DNA of 64,000 nucleotides. Origin: Neostapfia colusana (taxonomy: Eukaryota; Streptophyta; Magnoliopsida; Poales; Poaceae). Shown here piece after piece: positions 43,727 to 54,696 of this stretch. The position numbers and the translations under genes are program-made. Under the pieces are notes generated by a model. The model saw only the letters and a program-made list of their open reading frames with translations, did not search any database and was not told where the DNA came from. The stretch lies in contig JASWHV010000003.1 of the NCBI GenBank assembly GCA_030760725.1, positions 65,452,264 through 65,516,263 on the forward strand, read 5' to 3'. How positions within the stretch are numbered: the first letter of the stretch is position 1; each line of letters begins with the position of its first letter.

Positions 43727-46700
43727 ATGGCTGGGAGGCTAAGCGTCGCGGGGGCCCGCATCCTGGGCGGCGGTGGTGGCGCGGCGGCCCGCGCGGCAGG
43801 CTCCGCGCTCCGGCACCGCGCCGGCATGGGCCTCCCTGTCGGCCGCCACATCGTCCCTGACAAGCCGGTAAGCCCCCCTCCGCGAAACCTGAATCCTAAT
43901 CATCCGATCCAAGCTATCTTCTCCATCTCTATCGATTCGATTTGGGGGGGGGGGGGGAAAAACAATGGTCGCAGCTCCCGGTGAACGACGAGCTGGTGTG
44001 GGACAACGGCACGTCCTTCCCGGAGCCCTGCATCGACCGCCTCGCCCCGCACATCGGTAAGGTAAGAGCCCGATCCAGTTCGACACCTGCGCCCGCGTCC
44101 CAAGTTTGTTACGCTGTGCTGAATTCGGTTTGGTTTAGCATGCTTTGGTTGATTGGCTCTGTGTTTGCTGGTGTCTGTAGTACGAGGCGTTGGCATGGCT
44201 GTGTGGAGGGCTGGGGTTCTTTGCTGCTCTCGGTGTGGCCGCAGCTGTGAATGACAAGGCATCGAAGATCCCATATGTGAGTGCCATGTCTAAGTGCTGT
44301 TCCTGTGCCTATATTACGGTCATTCGGTGTTGCTTGTGCTAGCTATAGATATATAGGTATCACTTCTGACACTGTGTTTGGACTTTGATATGCCAGAAAA
44401 TTTCCTAGCTCGGTTATTATGAAGTTCCTAGAACATTTCGTGAATTCAGATGTGCTGTTAAGAAAAAAGGATAGCTTTAAGATGACAAATGTTCGTTCCC
44501 GTCTGCCTGTGATTTTACATCTTTGCTGTCTTGTTTGTAGAAGTCAGTGAAAGCACTAAAACCGGGAATTAGATTAATGGAATTGAGGCAACAGATCTTA
44601 GTTCGATGGAAAAGTGATCCTCATGACAAGAACATTGCACTTGAATAGTAAACTTAATTAAGTGCAGTACTATATATCAGTCCGCGGTTGCATTTAGCCT
44701 ATGTTCACTAAACGGTATCGCTAACAACCTACTTTTCACTAAGAAGCAACCCCTTGCTTCCCTTAATCAACGCAGTATTAGATTGAGACCCCCCTTCTTC
44801 TGATGCATCTAAGAACGAGGGAATAATTTGATGACCACAAAATATATTTAGTAACCCAGAGCGGAAGGTGAGTCTTCTCCTTCATCTTATCATGGCAAGG
44901 ACACTTTTAACAGGCATTGGGCCCCATCAAATTGTAATCGTTCTCTTCTGGGAAATCTAAATTCAAAACCAAAACAGTGAACTGGTTGGCATTCGACTCT
45001 TCTACTTCAGTTTTTATCCCTGTCCTGCGTATAAGCAAATGCACTTGACTAGTTATGTGGCCCACCCTGATCACCTTGAAGAAGGTGTCAAAGGTTCGGC
45101 TGTTCGCCAATGAAAGTGATGGGTGAGTTGGGTTTAGAACGTCTTGAAAGAGTTTGGTTCCTATCTACCATTTGTGTCAAACAAAGGGAGAACATCCAGG
45201 AGCCAAGACCAGTATATGCGGAATGGGTTGCATCAACCTTTGGTTTATTGGCTGTTATGCGAAAAGCAGCGCCAGACATCCAAATTGGTATGGAAGAACT
45301 GCTGCACCATGGGAAATAGTAGATGATATTGTTTGATTCATCAATGGTGTTCAGACTTCCTTTTGTTCTAGCAAATATCAATGATGATATGTGAACAAGA
45401 AATAGATGTCTGAACTAGGTTCTCGATATTTCCTTGCATTTGTTCTGAGTCCAACATAACTTAATCTATATCCCTAGACATGTAGTTTGATCTCAGTCAA
45501 TTGATTACTTAATGGAATTACAGTTCTATACATCTGTATGTTGTGGTTACTGTTTGTCAAATATTCCAGCACGTGCATTATGGTACTGGTTTGGGTAGAA
45601 TCATGGAAGTAAATAACGTAGTAAGTTGACTCAGTGCCCTCTATTGTTGTGGGTTTTAAGGAGTTTTGGTCTGCGCATGATCTGTTTTGTTACTCTTCAA
45701 TTGCTGATAATGACTCCTCCATTGCAATGTACATATCAAACTCTGATATGAAAAATGGAGTATTTGTCTTAGCTCTGCATGAATCCCATGGCATGAACGC
45801 AAATCTATTGTTGGCTTTGAAGCATATTATATTCTTGGAGTGCTATCCAAACGAGAGAACAATCTTTGATAGTTCTTTGTGGGCTGCAGAGAGTTTTTAT
45901 GTAGTTTACATGTTTAGCCTGTTGTTTGTACTTTGTACATTGCATCTGTTGTAGAACTGCTTAGCTCTTTAACCTGCCAGCAGACAGTGGCCAGTAAGTA
46001 TAGACGCTAGCTGGCTGATCTCTGTACTTCAGTTTTCATACTCTATAACCGTGAGAAAGATTCACTATATCTTTTTGGTGCAAAATGTAACAATGGATTT
46101 CAAACCTTGCTTACCGGTTGAGTTGTTTTTATTAATCAAGTCCCTGCACCATTGCCATGGGACCGAATCAGCAATGATTGTGGTATAAAAATAAAATAGT
46201 TAAACACGTGGACATCTCCTTAGTAAATAAGTCTGAAAGAAGTATGCAGACTAACAAAGGGGAAAGGAAAAGGGAAATGAATTGCATCAGATGTGAAATT
46301 AGAGTGCAGGTCTACAGGAAGATGTAAACTAAGTACACCACTGGTCAAATTAGGTTTAAATTTACATGCAAATACCATATCAATGTGCTACACCTATATG
46401 AAACTGTTGCACACTCGGAGACATTGCATGACGTGGGGAATCATGAAGTTATTCCTTCTAATCCAGGCATCATTTTAGCTCTACTCACAGTTTGGTTTGT
46501 TTGGTAAAATAGATAGGGGCTATTGTGTTTATACCCTTGGTTGGAAGTCCAATTGTGATTTTACCCTCCAAAATAGAGTTCGTCATTTTACCCCTGCTTT
46601 TTCGAAATGAAATCAAAGTATACCCCTATTCCGTTATGTGTTGTTAACGGTGTTAAATTTTGATGAAAAAAGATGGAAATACCCTTATGATTTTATCCCT

Positions 46701-47209
46701 ACTTTTAATGTGTTTATGATTTTACCATTATTTTAATATAGTTATAGATTATTTTGTGTTTATTCAAAATAGTGGTATTCACAAGCATGGATGAAATTAG
46801 GGTAAAACCACAGGGGCATTTTTGTCTTTTTTCATCATATTTAACACCGTTAACAGTATATAACGGAGTAGGGGCATATTTTGACTTCGTTTCGAAAAAA
46901 CAGGGGTAAAATCACAAACTTTAATTTTGGAGGGTAAAATCACAATTGGACTTTCATCCAAGGGTATAAACACAATAAACCCAAAAAGATATTAGTACAA
47001 TGGCAGCCCTATGTCGCACTTTGTAACCAATATCTGAAAAAATATGCATATGCCATGTGATTTATGTTCTGAAGTAAATATTTTTTTCTTCTAAAGGGTG
47101 CCTGGTTGTGACATGTTTTGCTGGCACTTTGTGATGTTTTTTTTTCTTGCAGACCCCAAAGGTCTACCCATACGACAATTTGAGAGCTGAACTTGGTGAC
47201 AGACCATAG
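43727..47209 (+). CDS. NDUFB8: NADH dehydrogenase (ubiquinone) 1 beta subcomplex subunit 8-like, mitochondrial
   Basis: Four coding exons with GT...AG introns, all in phase 0: 43727-43867, 43975-44061, 44181-44276 and 47153-47209. Together they give 126 aa. This is an accessory subunit of the membrane arm of respiratory complex I in the inner mitochondrial membrane. Seen: a basic N-terminus rich in Arg, Ala and Gly like a mitochondrial presequence; GMGLPVG and HIVPDKP; LPVNDELVWDNG and FPEPCID; a hydrophobic helix about residues 79-101 (CGGLGFFAALGVAAAV); a conserved end TPKVYPYDNLRAELG. I recognise this as the plant NDUFB8 family, whose members are of similar length. Introns are 107, 119 and 2,876 nt; the last contains a MITE. 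The gene is convergent with the one at 47813. Confidence 0.9.
44277..46513 (+). other. Large intron 3 of the NDUFB8-like gene (5' part)
   Basis: Begins GTGAGTGCC after exon 3. No exon-like match to complex I is seen within it. A 106-aa open frame at 45634-45954 matches nothing I recognise. Confidence 0.6.
46514..46982. mobile_element. 469-bp MITE, Mutator-like, in intron 3
   Basis: Long terminal inverted repeats: the left end ggggctattgtgtttatacc pairs with the right end ggtataaacacaataaaccc, and similarity extends roughly 170 bp inward (gtccaattgtgattttaccc on the left, its complement on the right). Flanks are AAATAGATA (46505-46513) and AAAAAGATA (46983-46991), a 9-bp duplication with one mismatch, the length expected for Mutator-like elements. 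No coding capacity. It ends 170 bp before exon 4. Confidence 0.8.
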
Positions 47210-47812
47210 AAGCCTTGGATCTAGAACTCTGCTGAACTGAGTCTGTTGTCTCCGATCATCATAAAAAACCAGAGAAATCAATATTGTGTCATGGTTGTTT
47301 TTGTGGTCACTACAGTGTTGTAACCACAATCATGTGATTTGTTGAACTTTGTCGGACCTGGATTTGCCTTACAATAATGCAACCGGAATTTCTTTCATCT
47401 TATATGGTATCTTGTAACTCTACCTCAAGCTGCCGTGAAATTTCGTTTACTTTATATATGCCACTTGTCATGTCACCACCACAAATAATTCGCAATGCAT
47501 TGATGCACAAAATTCTTCTGGACAAGCTTAAGGTTCAGAAACAGGATTAATTGGCACGATCACGCTAAGCTGCACTGCCATTGGTGCACGATTCACTGCG
47601 AACGAAAGCAAACACAGATCTTACACAGCTCCGTCTAGCTGCACACGATGACACAGGACAATACACAAAACCAAATGATGCACTCGCAATCACACTAGAG
47701 GATACAACGAACATGATCACTAAAGTCTAAAACAGGCAGATTAACTGCTCTTAGCGTTCAGCTTTGGACGGTTGAAATTAAACTCCCATCATCCCATGCA
47801 CGGACGTCTAAA
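47210..47812. other. Space between convergent genes
   Basis: Contains the presumed 3' UTRs of the NDUFB8-like gene (from 47210) and of the minus-strand gene ending at 47813. No additional gene seen. Confidence 0.6.
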
Positions 47813-48268
47813 TTAGCTCGAGCACTGGAAGCCGGCCGGGACCTTCTTGCCGCAGTGGTTGACGAGGACGCTGAGCTGGACGGGCAGCCTCAGCTTGACG
47901 AGGCCCAGCACGTTGGTACGCAGCGCCGTGCACAGGCACACGGCCGCGTCGAGGTCAGCCAGCCCGCCAAGGAGCTCGCAGCACGGCTGCTTCTTGGACG
48001 ACGCCGACGACGTAATCGAGCCGTCGTGGCCCAGCTCCAGGCTCACCAGCCCGCCCAGCACGCTCGTGCACGCGCCTAGTTTCAGCACGTTCACCGGGCA
48101 CTTGCCGCCGCCGCCGCTCGGGGTCGGGGTCCGGGAGCATGGCGCCGGCGCTGGCGGCGGCTTGTGGCACGAGCTGCACGACTCCGATGAGGGGGTGGCG
48201 ACGAGGAGCAGGAGGAGGTTTAGCGCCAGAACGGCGGCCGTCATCCTGGTCTTGGGTGCCGTTGCCAT
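47813..48268 (-). CDS. Hybrid proline-rich protein with eight-cysteine (lipid-transfer-like) domain
   Basis: 151 aa, single exon. The start at 48268 (MATAPKTR) is chosen because a hydrophobic signal peptide follows (about residues 9-25, LALNLLLLLVA). An upstream in-frame ATG at 48334 lies about where transcription should begin. The mature part has a short Pro/Ser-rich, Cys-bearing linker (CHKPPPAPAPC), then the eight-cysteine motif: KCPV, GACTS, QPCCELL, CLCTAL, NHCG, FQC. This is the plant HyPRP / hydrophobic-seed family, secreted cell-wall or surface proteins of the bifunctional inhibitor/LTP superfamily. The exact role of this member is unknown. The frame is intact and GC-rich in typical grass fashion. 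Confidence 0.88.
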   Translation of the reverse strand: MATAPKTRMTAAVLALNLLLLLVATPSSESCSSCHKPPPAPAPCSRTPTPSGGGGKCPVNVLKLGACTSVLGGLVSLELGHDGSITSSASSKKQPCCELLGGLADLDAAVCLCTALRTNVLGLVKLRLPVQLSVLVNHCGKKVPAGFQCSS

Positions 48269-48358
48269 GGCTACACCGTGAGGGAGCTGAGTATTTGTAT
48301 ATGTGTGCGTCTCGTGTGTGCTACAAAGGTGCATCCTAGCCAGATGCTATGGTGGTGG

Positions 48359-48366
48359 TATTAATA
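48359..48366 (-). promoter_or_regulatory. TATA-like box of the HyPRP gene
   Basis: TATTAATA lies ~90 bp upstream of the chosen ATG. A start ~30 bp downstream would give a ~60-nt leader and would exclude or barely reach the upstream ATG at 48334. Confidence 0.5.
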
Positions 48367-48387
48367 GGGGAGTAGGGGCGTACGTAA

Positions 48388-49135
48388 GGCTGCTCGGGGC
48401 GCGCTACCCGCGCCGCGCCTGCAAACCCAGGGGCGCGCTGGTAGCGGCCGTTCCGCAGCGGGAGCCGGTAGCGGCCCTGTAAAATGGAGGTGGCTACAGT
48501 CGTTCTCCAAATACAGAGTTCAACTGTAGCGTCGAGAAAAGCACAGAAAAAAAGAAAAGAGGAGGAAGAAAGGGAAGAAAAAAAGAAAAAAGAGAAGGAA
48601 AAGAGAAAAAGGAAAAGGAAAAGAAAAAAAAGAAAAAAGAGGGAAAGGGAAAAGGAAAGGAAAAAAGGAAAAAAAGAGGGAAATGTGAAAAAAGAAGATA
48701 CAATATGAAGAAAAGAGAAAGAAAAGAAAAAAGGAAAGAAAAAATAAGAAGGGAGGAAAAGGGAGAAAAGAAAGGAAAAAAGAGGAGGGAAAAGAAAAGA
48801 AAAGGAAAATAAGAAAAAAAAGATGTGAGGGAAAAAAAGAGAAAAAGAGAAAATAAGAAAAAGAGAGGAAAAGAAGTAAAAAATAAATTTAATGAATTTA
48901 TATAAGTTATAAATATAATATTATTAACATAAGTAGTTATATGAAATAATATAAATTATGATATAGTTGTATTATCTAATATAAAATAGTTGATAGTTGA
49001 TATAGAGATCTAATTTAGAGGTGAATGAGTGCGGACAAATAAACTGTAAAGGTAGGAATCTTTTAAAGTCAACTGTAAAAGACTAAGAATATTTCTTTAG
49101 AGGCCCAATATAGAGTTCCACGAGTGCGAATAGCC
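48388..49135. mobile_element. Probable PIF/Harbinger-like MITE upstream of the HyPRP promoter
   Basis: Left end GGCTGCTCG and right end CGAATAGCC are imperfect inverted repeats, each flanked by TAA (48385-48387 and 49136-49138), the 3-bp TWA duplication typical of PIF/Harbinger elements. The interior is GC-rich, then a long GA-rich tract, then AT-rich. It carries no gene. Confidence 0.4.
48545..48683 (+). repeat. 139-nt uninterrupted polypurine run
   Basis: No pyrimidine occurs from 48545 to 48683. GA-rich sequence with rare pyrimidines continues to about 48890. Open frames through it (Lys/Glu/Arg-rich) are composition artefacts. Confidence 0.95.
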
Positions 49136-49704
49136 TAATAGAATTCAACTGTGTTTCACCAGGATCATTGTTGATTTGGTGGAATGAAACGACAGTGGGC
49201 GACTATCGATGCCAGTGACAGCTAACCGATTCAACTCGGCATCTAGTGTGGCAGGACGATGGATGTCAGGGATGGCGTAGGGCTCGAGGTGACGCAGCTG
49301 CCATGGCAAGTATTGAGGGCCTGTCCGGGAATTGAAGGAGGCACGGGCGCTGGTTGGAGTGCTGGCGGCGCTTCTGATCCGGTGGTGTCGTGGTGACTCA
49401 CGGATGGAAAGTTGGTGTACTAGGTCGCCACTTTCAGCTTTCATTTGGTGCGGTGCTTCAAGTACTGACGGCTGATGAGCCAGGGGATGCGGCTGGAATG
49501 GATTGGCACCATCAGCAGGTCACAGAAGCAGCAGCTCGGCGTCACTTGTGACTGGCCTTCCTATCAGTGAAGGAATCTTGGGAGATTCAATGCCGTAAAT
49601 GTACGACGTTATGTGCTGTGTCATTACTGCTGGTCGGTGAGACGGTGACTTAGTACTGTACCACCTGGTCCCGTCAGGGTTCATAATGGTAAAATGTGTG
49701 AGTG
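49136..49704. other. Unclassified sequence
   Basis: A minus-strand frame 49145-49444 (with PWQLRHLEPYAIPDIHRPAT) looks transposon-like but I cannot assign it. Nothing else recognised. Confidence 0.4.
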
Positions 49705-49995
49705 TAGGGATGAAAACTGTCAAAAACTATGGAAAAAACATTCCTATTGATTCTGTTTTAAACGGTAAGAAAATGAAAAAGTCACGATCGGGATGAGGGA
49801 TCGGGATTGTCGGTTATTCAAAAACGAACAAGTCGGAGTGAGAGTATCGATAACGGTCGAAAAACGATAACCCACTTCGGGATGATAAAAACAAAACTAG
49901 CTGACTTAAATTTAATATAATCATATGTAGTTGCACATCACATCATCTTACGTACATACATTAATACATAGTGATAGTACATAGTCATTTGTTCA
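49705..49995. mobile_element. hAT-like transposon end
   Basis: Begins TAGGGATGAAAACTGTC and continues with cgatcggga/acggtcg-type words common near the ends of grass hAT elements (family recollection). Its other end is not seen; the Copia LTR at 49996 interrupts it. Confidence 0.4.
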
Positions 49996-51541
49996 TGAAA
50001 GTGCATCTAGTCTCCGTGTGGGTTTTGGAGGATTGATGACGAATAATTAAAATGCTAATAAATTGAAATGAGCATGTGTGCAGATAGATTGGATGGCAAG
50101 ATGAGATTGGTGGCTTTTCAAAAAATGAAATGGGGAAGATGGCGTGAAGTTATACAATAGAGTTAGGGTTTTTATTTTTCTTGAGTATAGAAACGCTTCA
50201 CTATTAAGAGGGACACGACACGCAGCAAAGAAAAGCAAGCTCAATCCCATCAAACAATTCTTAGTGTAGAAAAGGGTTGTTAGGTCAATAACCTTGGACA
50301 TGTCAGAGAGATTCGGAAAAGTGCTCTCTGTGTAGACTCGGACGTGTTCGAAGGTTTCAGAGAAGTACCTTCTGTGTAAACTCGGACATATCCGAAGAAA
50401 TTCGTACATGTCAGAAGTCTAGGATATTTGGGATTTCCTAAGTCCAGAAGGTCGGACATATCAGAAAAAGTCGGAAGTGTACCTTCTTTGTAGCGTCGGA
50501 CATGTCCGAAGAAGGCGGACAAGTACCCTCTATATAGGTCCGGACATGTCCGAACAGTTCCGACATGTACCTTCTGTTTAGGGTCGGACATGTCCGAAGT
50601 GGAATCAACAGGACAATCTGAATTAGTGTCAGTTGAGGACGTCATTTTATCGTTGATGGTCCCCAATCTCAAACATGTCCGAAGTGGAGTTCGGACATGT
50701 GCGAACTTTAGTGGTTGGCAACGGTCACATTTTAGGGAGCCCTATAAAAAAGGGATCTCATCCCCATTTCGAAGGAGATCAACCCCAGAGCTTTCACTAG
50801 TGTTCTTGAGCATTCCTAGATCTCTCTCACACCCTCTAGCATTCAATCTTGAATATTGTGAGGATTTGAGGCTTTGTGAGGAGATTCAAGAAGAAGAGCA
50901 CTTAGGGTTGTGCTTGTTGAGTTGCACCCCGTCTTGCTACGTGGTTTGTGTTTATCACTCTTGGAGCATTGTTCCTAGACGGCTAGGTGTAGCCCGGTGA
51001 CTCTCAACTTGTGGTGAGACCCGGAAAGTTTGTAATCACCCTTGAGTTGATAGTGGAACAACCGAGTTTGATCTTGTGATCACTTGGTGAGGTTTAGGTT
51101 GAAAGAGACCCGATCCTTTTTGGACACCTCAACGGAGACGTAGATTCCTGTGTGGAATCGAACTTCGGTAAACAAATCCTTGCGTTCACTTGAGTTCATT
51201 TACTTATTCTTCACTTTTTCATATCATTGCTCTTGCTTGTGATTGATCAAACTCTAGGGTTCAACTACTTTAGTATTTAGATCATCGGACTTACTTAGTA
51301 GGTTGCTAGGCTTGTTTAAGAGCTATTTCTAGACCATATCACTCATACACTTGATCTAGAACTAGTTATTTTTATTTCTGCTGCGACTGACTTCGGACAA
51401 GTCTGATTTCATCAGACTTATCCAAAAATCTCAGACTTGTCCGAAGTATTTTTGGACTTGTCCGAACCTGACAGAACAAGTCAGTTAATTATTGTGTGTT
51501 AAATTTAAATTAGCCTATTCAACCCCTCTAGGTAACTTTCA
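49996..51541 (+). repeat. 5' LTR of Copia element E1 (SIRE-type)
   Basis: TGAAAGTGCATCTAG...AACTTTCA, 1,546 bp, followed by the primer site attggtatcaaag (initiator tRNA-Met type). Carries CGGACATGTCCG palindromes in two clusters (50286-50703 and 51394-51467) and GTACC-anchored direct repeats at 50479, 50523 and 50567, 44 bp apart. The start matches the LTR at 57468. Confidence 0.88.
50383..50703. repeat. CGGAC-AT-GTCCG palindrome cluster
   Basis: Perfect 12-bp palindromes at 50497, 50541 and 50585. One-base variants at 50383 (CGGACATATCCG) and 50692 (CGGACATGTGCG). Confidence 0.85.
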
Positions 51542-51650
51542 ATTGGTATCAAAGTCTAACTCTTCATTTAAGTGCTTAACCGCTCAAAGAGGTCATGGAG
51601 AGATAAGAACCTACTACGAGGGCAAGAAGCAAAGTCCTCAAGGCAATGGC

Positions 51651-52722
51651 ATGAAAGACGACTCACATCACTCTCACACAAGTGATAGTGATGATGAAGT
51701 CAATTCTGTCACTCCTTTCATGAGGAGGAGACATGTAGGTCGAAGAGGACGCTTCGTCACCTCAAGTGATGAAGACAAAGAAGTGGAGCGTCTCATGGAC
51801 TTGCTCAAGAAGAGAAAGGATGACAAGAAGGAAAAGAAGAAGAAGGAGGAGTCCAAGGACTACTCCCAATATCCTTTTAACTATGAACATTTAAATAACA
51901 ATGCAAATTTCTTTTCTATTCCTGTTGGCAAGCCTCCTCATCTTGATGGTATAAACTACACAATGTGGAGGCATAACATGAAATTGCACCTTATTTCGCT
52001 TAACACCGGTCTTTGGAGTGTTGTATGTACAGGTGTAGAAATTCCGGAAGATGATGAAGAGCTCACTCCGGAGCAAGAGCAATTGCAACGCTCAAGCCAC
52101 AGCTGTCATCATCTCGTCATTGTCAAAAGAAGAATTTCACAAGGTGGATGGGCTGGAGATTGCCAAGGACATTTGGGACACTCTCAAGTTGCACATGAAG
52201 GCACCAAATCCATCCGTGAAGCCAAGATTGAGATGATTGAGGGGAAGCATGGAAGATTCGCAATAAAGACAATGAGACTCCTCAAGAAATGTACAGCCAA
52301 CTCAAGATACTCATCAACAAGAGTAGAGCCTATGGGTGCAAGAAGTGGACTGACCATGAAGTGGTCAAAAGGATGATAAGAGCATTCACGGTGTGTAACC
52401 TCACTCTTTTTACTTTGATACGGGAGAACCCACGCTTTGAATCCATGACTCCCAATGAAGTTCTTGGAAAATTCTTCAACCATGAGATGATGGAAAACGA
52501 GGCCAAACATGTAAATGAGCTGCACAAGATAACTTCATCCAAAAGACACGACTTTGCACTCAAGGCATCCAAGAAGTCAAAAGGCAAAGAAGTGAAAGAA
52601 GAGAGCTTAAGTGAAGAAAGTGATGATGAAAGCTCTATGGATGATGAAGATATGACCCTCTTCATAAGGAAATTCAAGAGAATGATGAGGAAGAAGAAGA
52701 GCTCAAGCTATGAGAACAAATC
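51651..52722 (+). pseudogene. gag fragment of Copia element E1
   Basis: SIRE/Opie-type gag in three frames. A charged N-terminus leads into YPFNYEHLN, GINYTMWRHNMKLHLISL and VVCTGVEIPEDDEELTP. After a shift near 52089 come AQATAVIISSLSKEEFHKVDG and KDIWDTL. After another near 52190 comes REAKIEMIEGKHGRF, and after a third near 52265 QEMYSQLKILINK and FNHEMMENEAKHV. It stops at 52722, where element F begins, before the zinc knuckle. No polymerase of E1 is in the window. Compared with E2 the frameshifts are independent. Confidence 0.85.
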
Positions 52723-53642
52723 TGTCACACCCGGTTTTTCCGAAGATCATCCAAGTGATTCTCACATGTATGCCAGGATCATTTTCTCATAAATATGAAG
52801 ACAAATAATGAAACATCATTTAATTACAAGCCAAGTTCATAGTAATAAATAAAGTCTTACAATAATGTCCCAAGGACTATAAATTGTTCAGAGTACAACA
52901 CATAATCAATGCAGCGGAAATAACTTCTTGTGGGCTCTGACACAGGCGTTGTCCGGGGGACTCCATGAACCTAGAACCCATTTTCAGGACCAAAGTCTTT
53001 GTTGTTGTACTCCACTTCATTACCTTGGCCTGAGCAGCAAGTAAAACCAATGAAAAGCAAGTTTGAGTGCCATTGGTACTTAGCAAGTGTGGGAAAGTAA
53101 TGTTACGCATGCTAGAACAAGGAAAGGCCGAAACCATGGTTAATGCACTATGCAATTAAATCCTATCACCTTGCTTATTAAGCACCTATATTACTACAAA
53201 AGTGAGGTAGTCCCAATCCCAACATCTCTTCATCAATGTTAAGCTCCCCGCTTAACATATCCAACCTCTCTCTTCATCATCCTCTAATCATGAAGAAGTC
53301 CAAGCCGCTCTTGACTGTGAGCACGGCTGTCTAGATAGTTTTGACCCTGCAGAGTTTGTACCACTTTACCCACAAGTAGTGATTTCATCCCCCGTTGCCG
53401 GGTGGGCTAAGAACCTCCATTTTGCTTGTGGCCGCGAACCACGTTCACACTTCCCAGGTGTGTAGCCAGGAGATCACTATGAGGCCTTTTCAAAGGGATT
53501 CCTGACGAGTATGAGCCCACTGAGGTTTCACCCCTAACAGCATCCAGGAGGCTCCAACCCCCGCTGCAGTGGCCCCCTCTTGAGCCTTCTAGTTCCTATG
53601 ATAGTCCAACTGACACCTATTCCCCGCACCATCCAAACAACC
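52723..53642 (-). repeat. Element F: chromovirus-type LTR piece in reverse orientation
   Basis: Begins TGTCACACCC inside the gag of E1. Read on the minus strand it resembles the end of the LTR of C: a cacttgctaagtacc...cactcaaacttgc-type segment, a gcggggaataggtgtcag-type segment, and a similar order of blocks. Probably the R-U5 part of the 3' LTR of a relative of C. Its other end is not identified. Confidence 0.6.
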
Positions 53643-54696
53643 ACACTACGTCAGAAATACACCTAATTAACACTACGTAAGAACCTCAAATCAGAGACAA
53701 AGATCGAAGACGAGCGCAAAGGCGATCGACTCCGATCTTGAAAAACGAGACATGCCCGCATTAGCGAGGGATCAGAGCTGGCTCGATGGAGGGTAAAAGG
53801 AGATGACATGCTTCAAGGTGCGTCTCAGATAAGTTAATATCTGATACACGCCCTCTTCTCTGACAAAAGGGGGACGCACATTCCTACAACTCGACTCCTA
53901 TTATGAAAGATAAGAAGACGTGCTCTCCTTCGTGCTCAATTTGTGAAAGATGGAGCACTACTGAATCTGGCACTTGTTGTGCCCTGAACGAAGCCAAAGG
54001 GAGACGCGCTCTAAGTAAGTGCGTCTCCGAACTGAATAAAATGGGAGACAAGCCCCCAGAAAGCACGTCTCCGATTATTGACGATCCCCCTTCACAAATA
54101 TTTTTCCCGACGAAGGAAGCAAACTGGAGACGAGCTATAAGTACACGCGTCTCGTATTTTGGTGGCTCCTCATTCATGGCAACGGTTCCACATGGCAGAG
54201 GCCTAGTCGGAGGATCTCTTTGACGATCCCCTGACTTCGCAAATCTTTTTTCCAGCGGAGGAAGCAAACTGGAGATGGGCTATAAGTATGCACGGTCCCA
54301 CATCGCAGCGACCTAGGAAAGTCGGAAGATCTCTATGATAGATCCCCTGACTTCGGAGTAACTGCACATCCCGTCGGTGCAGGTAAAGGAAAATTAGGTC
54401 GTCTCGTAAGTAATTACGAAGACGCGCTCTAAACAAGCTCGTCTCGTAAGTAATTACGAAGGAAGCTAAAGGAAAACACACTCTTAGTAGGCTTGTCTCC
54501 GAGTATTGCACTAGGTATTTTAGCTCTCGCGCGCTCTCTACAAACACTTAGCAAATTTTTCGGCATATTTACGACCGTCGCGCCCCCTCGCTCTAGAAAC
54601 TGTCGCGCCGGCACCGCCGCCACCTGCCGTCCACGATCCCGTCCACGGAGCACGCCGCCGCCTCGTCCCCGTCCCCGGAGCACTCCACCGCCTTGA
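53643..54696. repeat. Unresolved tandem-repeat block with GGAGACG words
   Basis: Starts with two CACTACGT words 29 bp apart. It contains repeated or inverted words (gggagacgcgctc, gtgcgtctccg, ggagacgagct, gcgtctcg). Three units anchored by gatcccc(t/c) lie near 54081, 54223 and 54342, of which two share gaggaagcaaactggagat and ctataagtac/tatgc. Minus-strand reading shows TATA-like tatagc words. Candidates: the U3 of element F, or a CACTA-type insertion. No gene seen. 54600-54696 is GC-rich. Confidence 0.45.

Noticed and set aside
43651..43860. Arg-Glu repeat frame and antisense Ser-Leu repeat frame
   Set aside because: Produced by the AG microsatellite and the GC-rich first exon of the NDUFB8-like gene.
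48269..48334. N-terminal extension of the HyPRP gene from the ATG at 48334
   Set aside because: It lies at or before the expected transcript start and would bury the signal peptide behind 22 unrelated residues.
48484..48708. Lys/Glu/Arg-rich frame (and its Phe/Ser-rich complement)
   Set aside because: Translation of the polypurine tract only.
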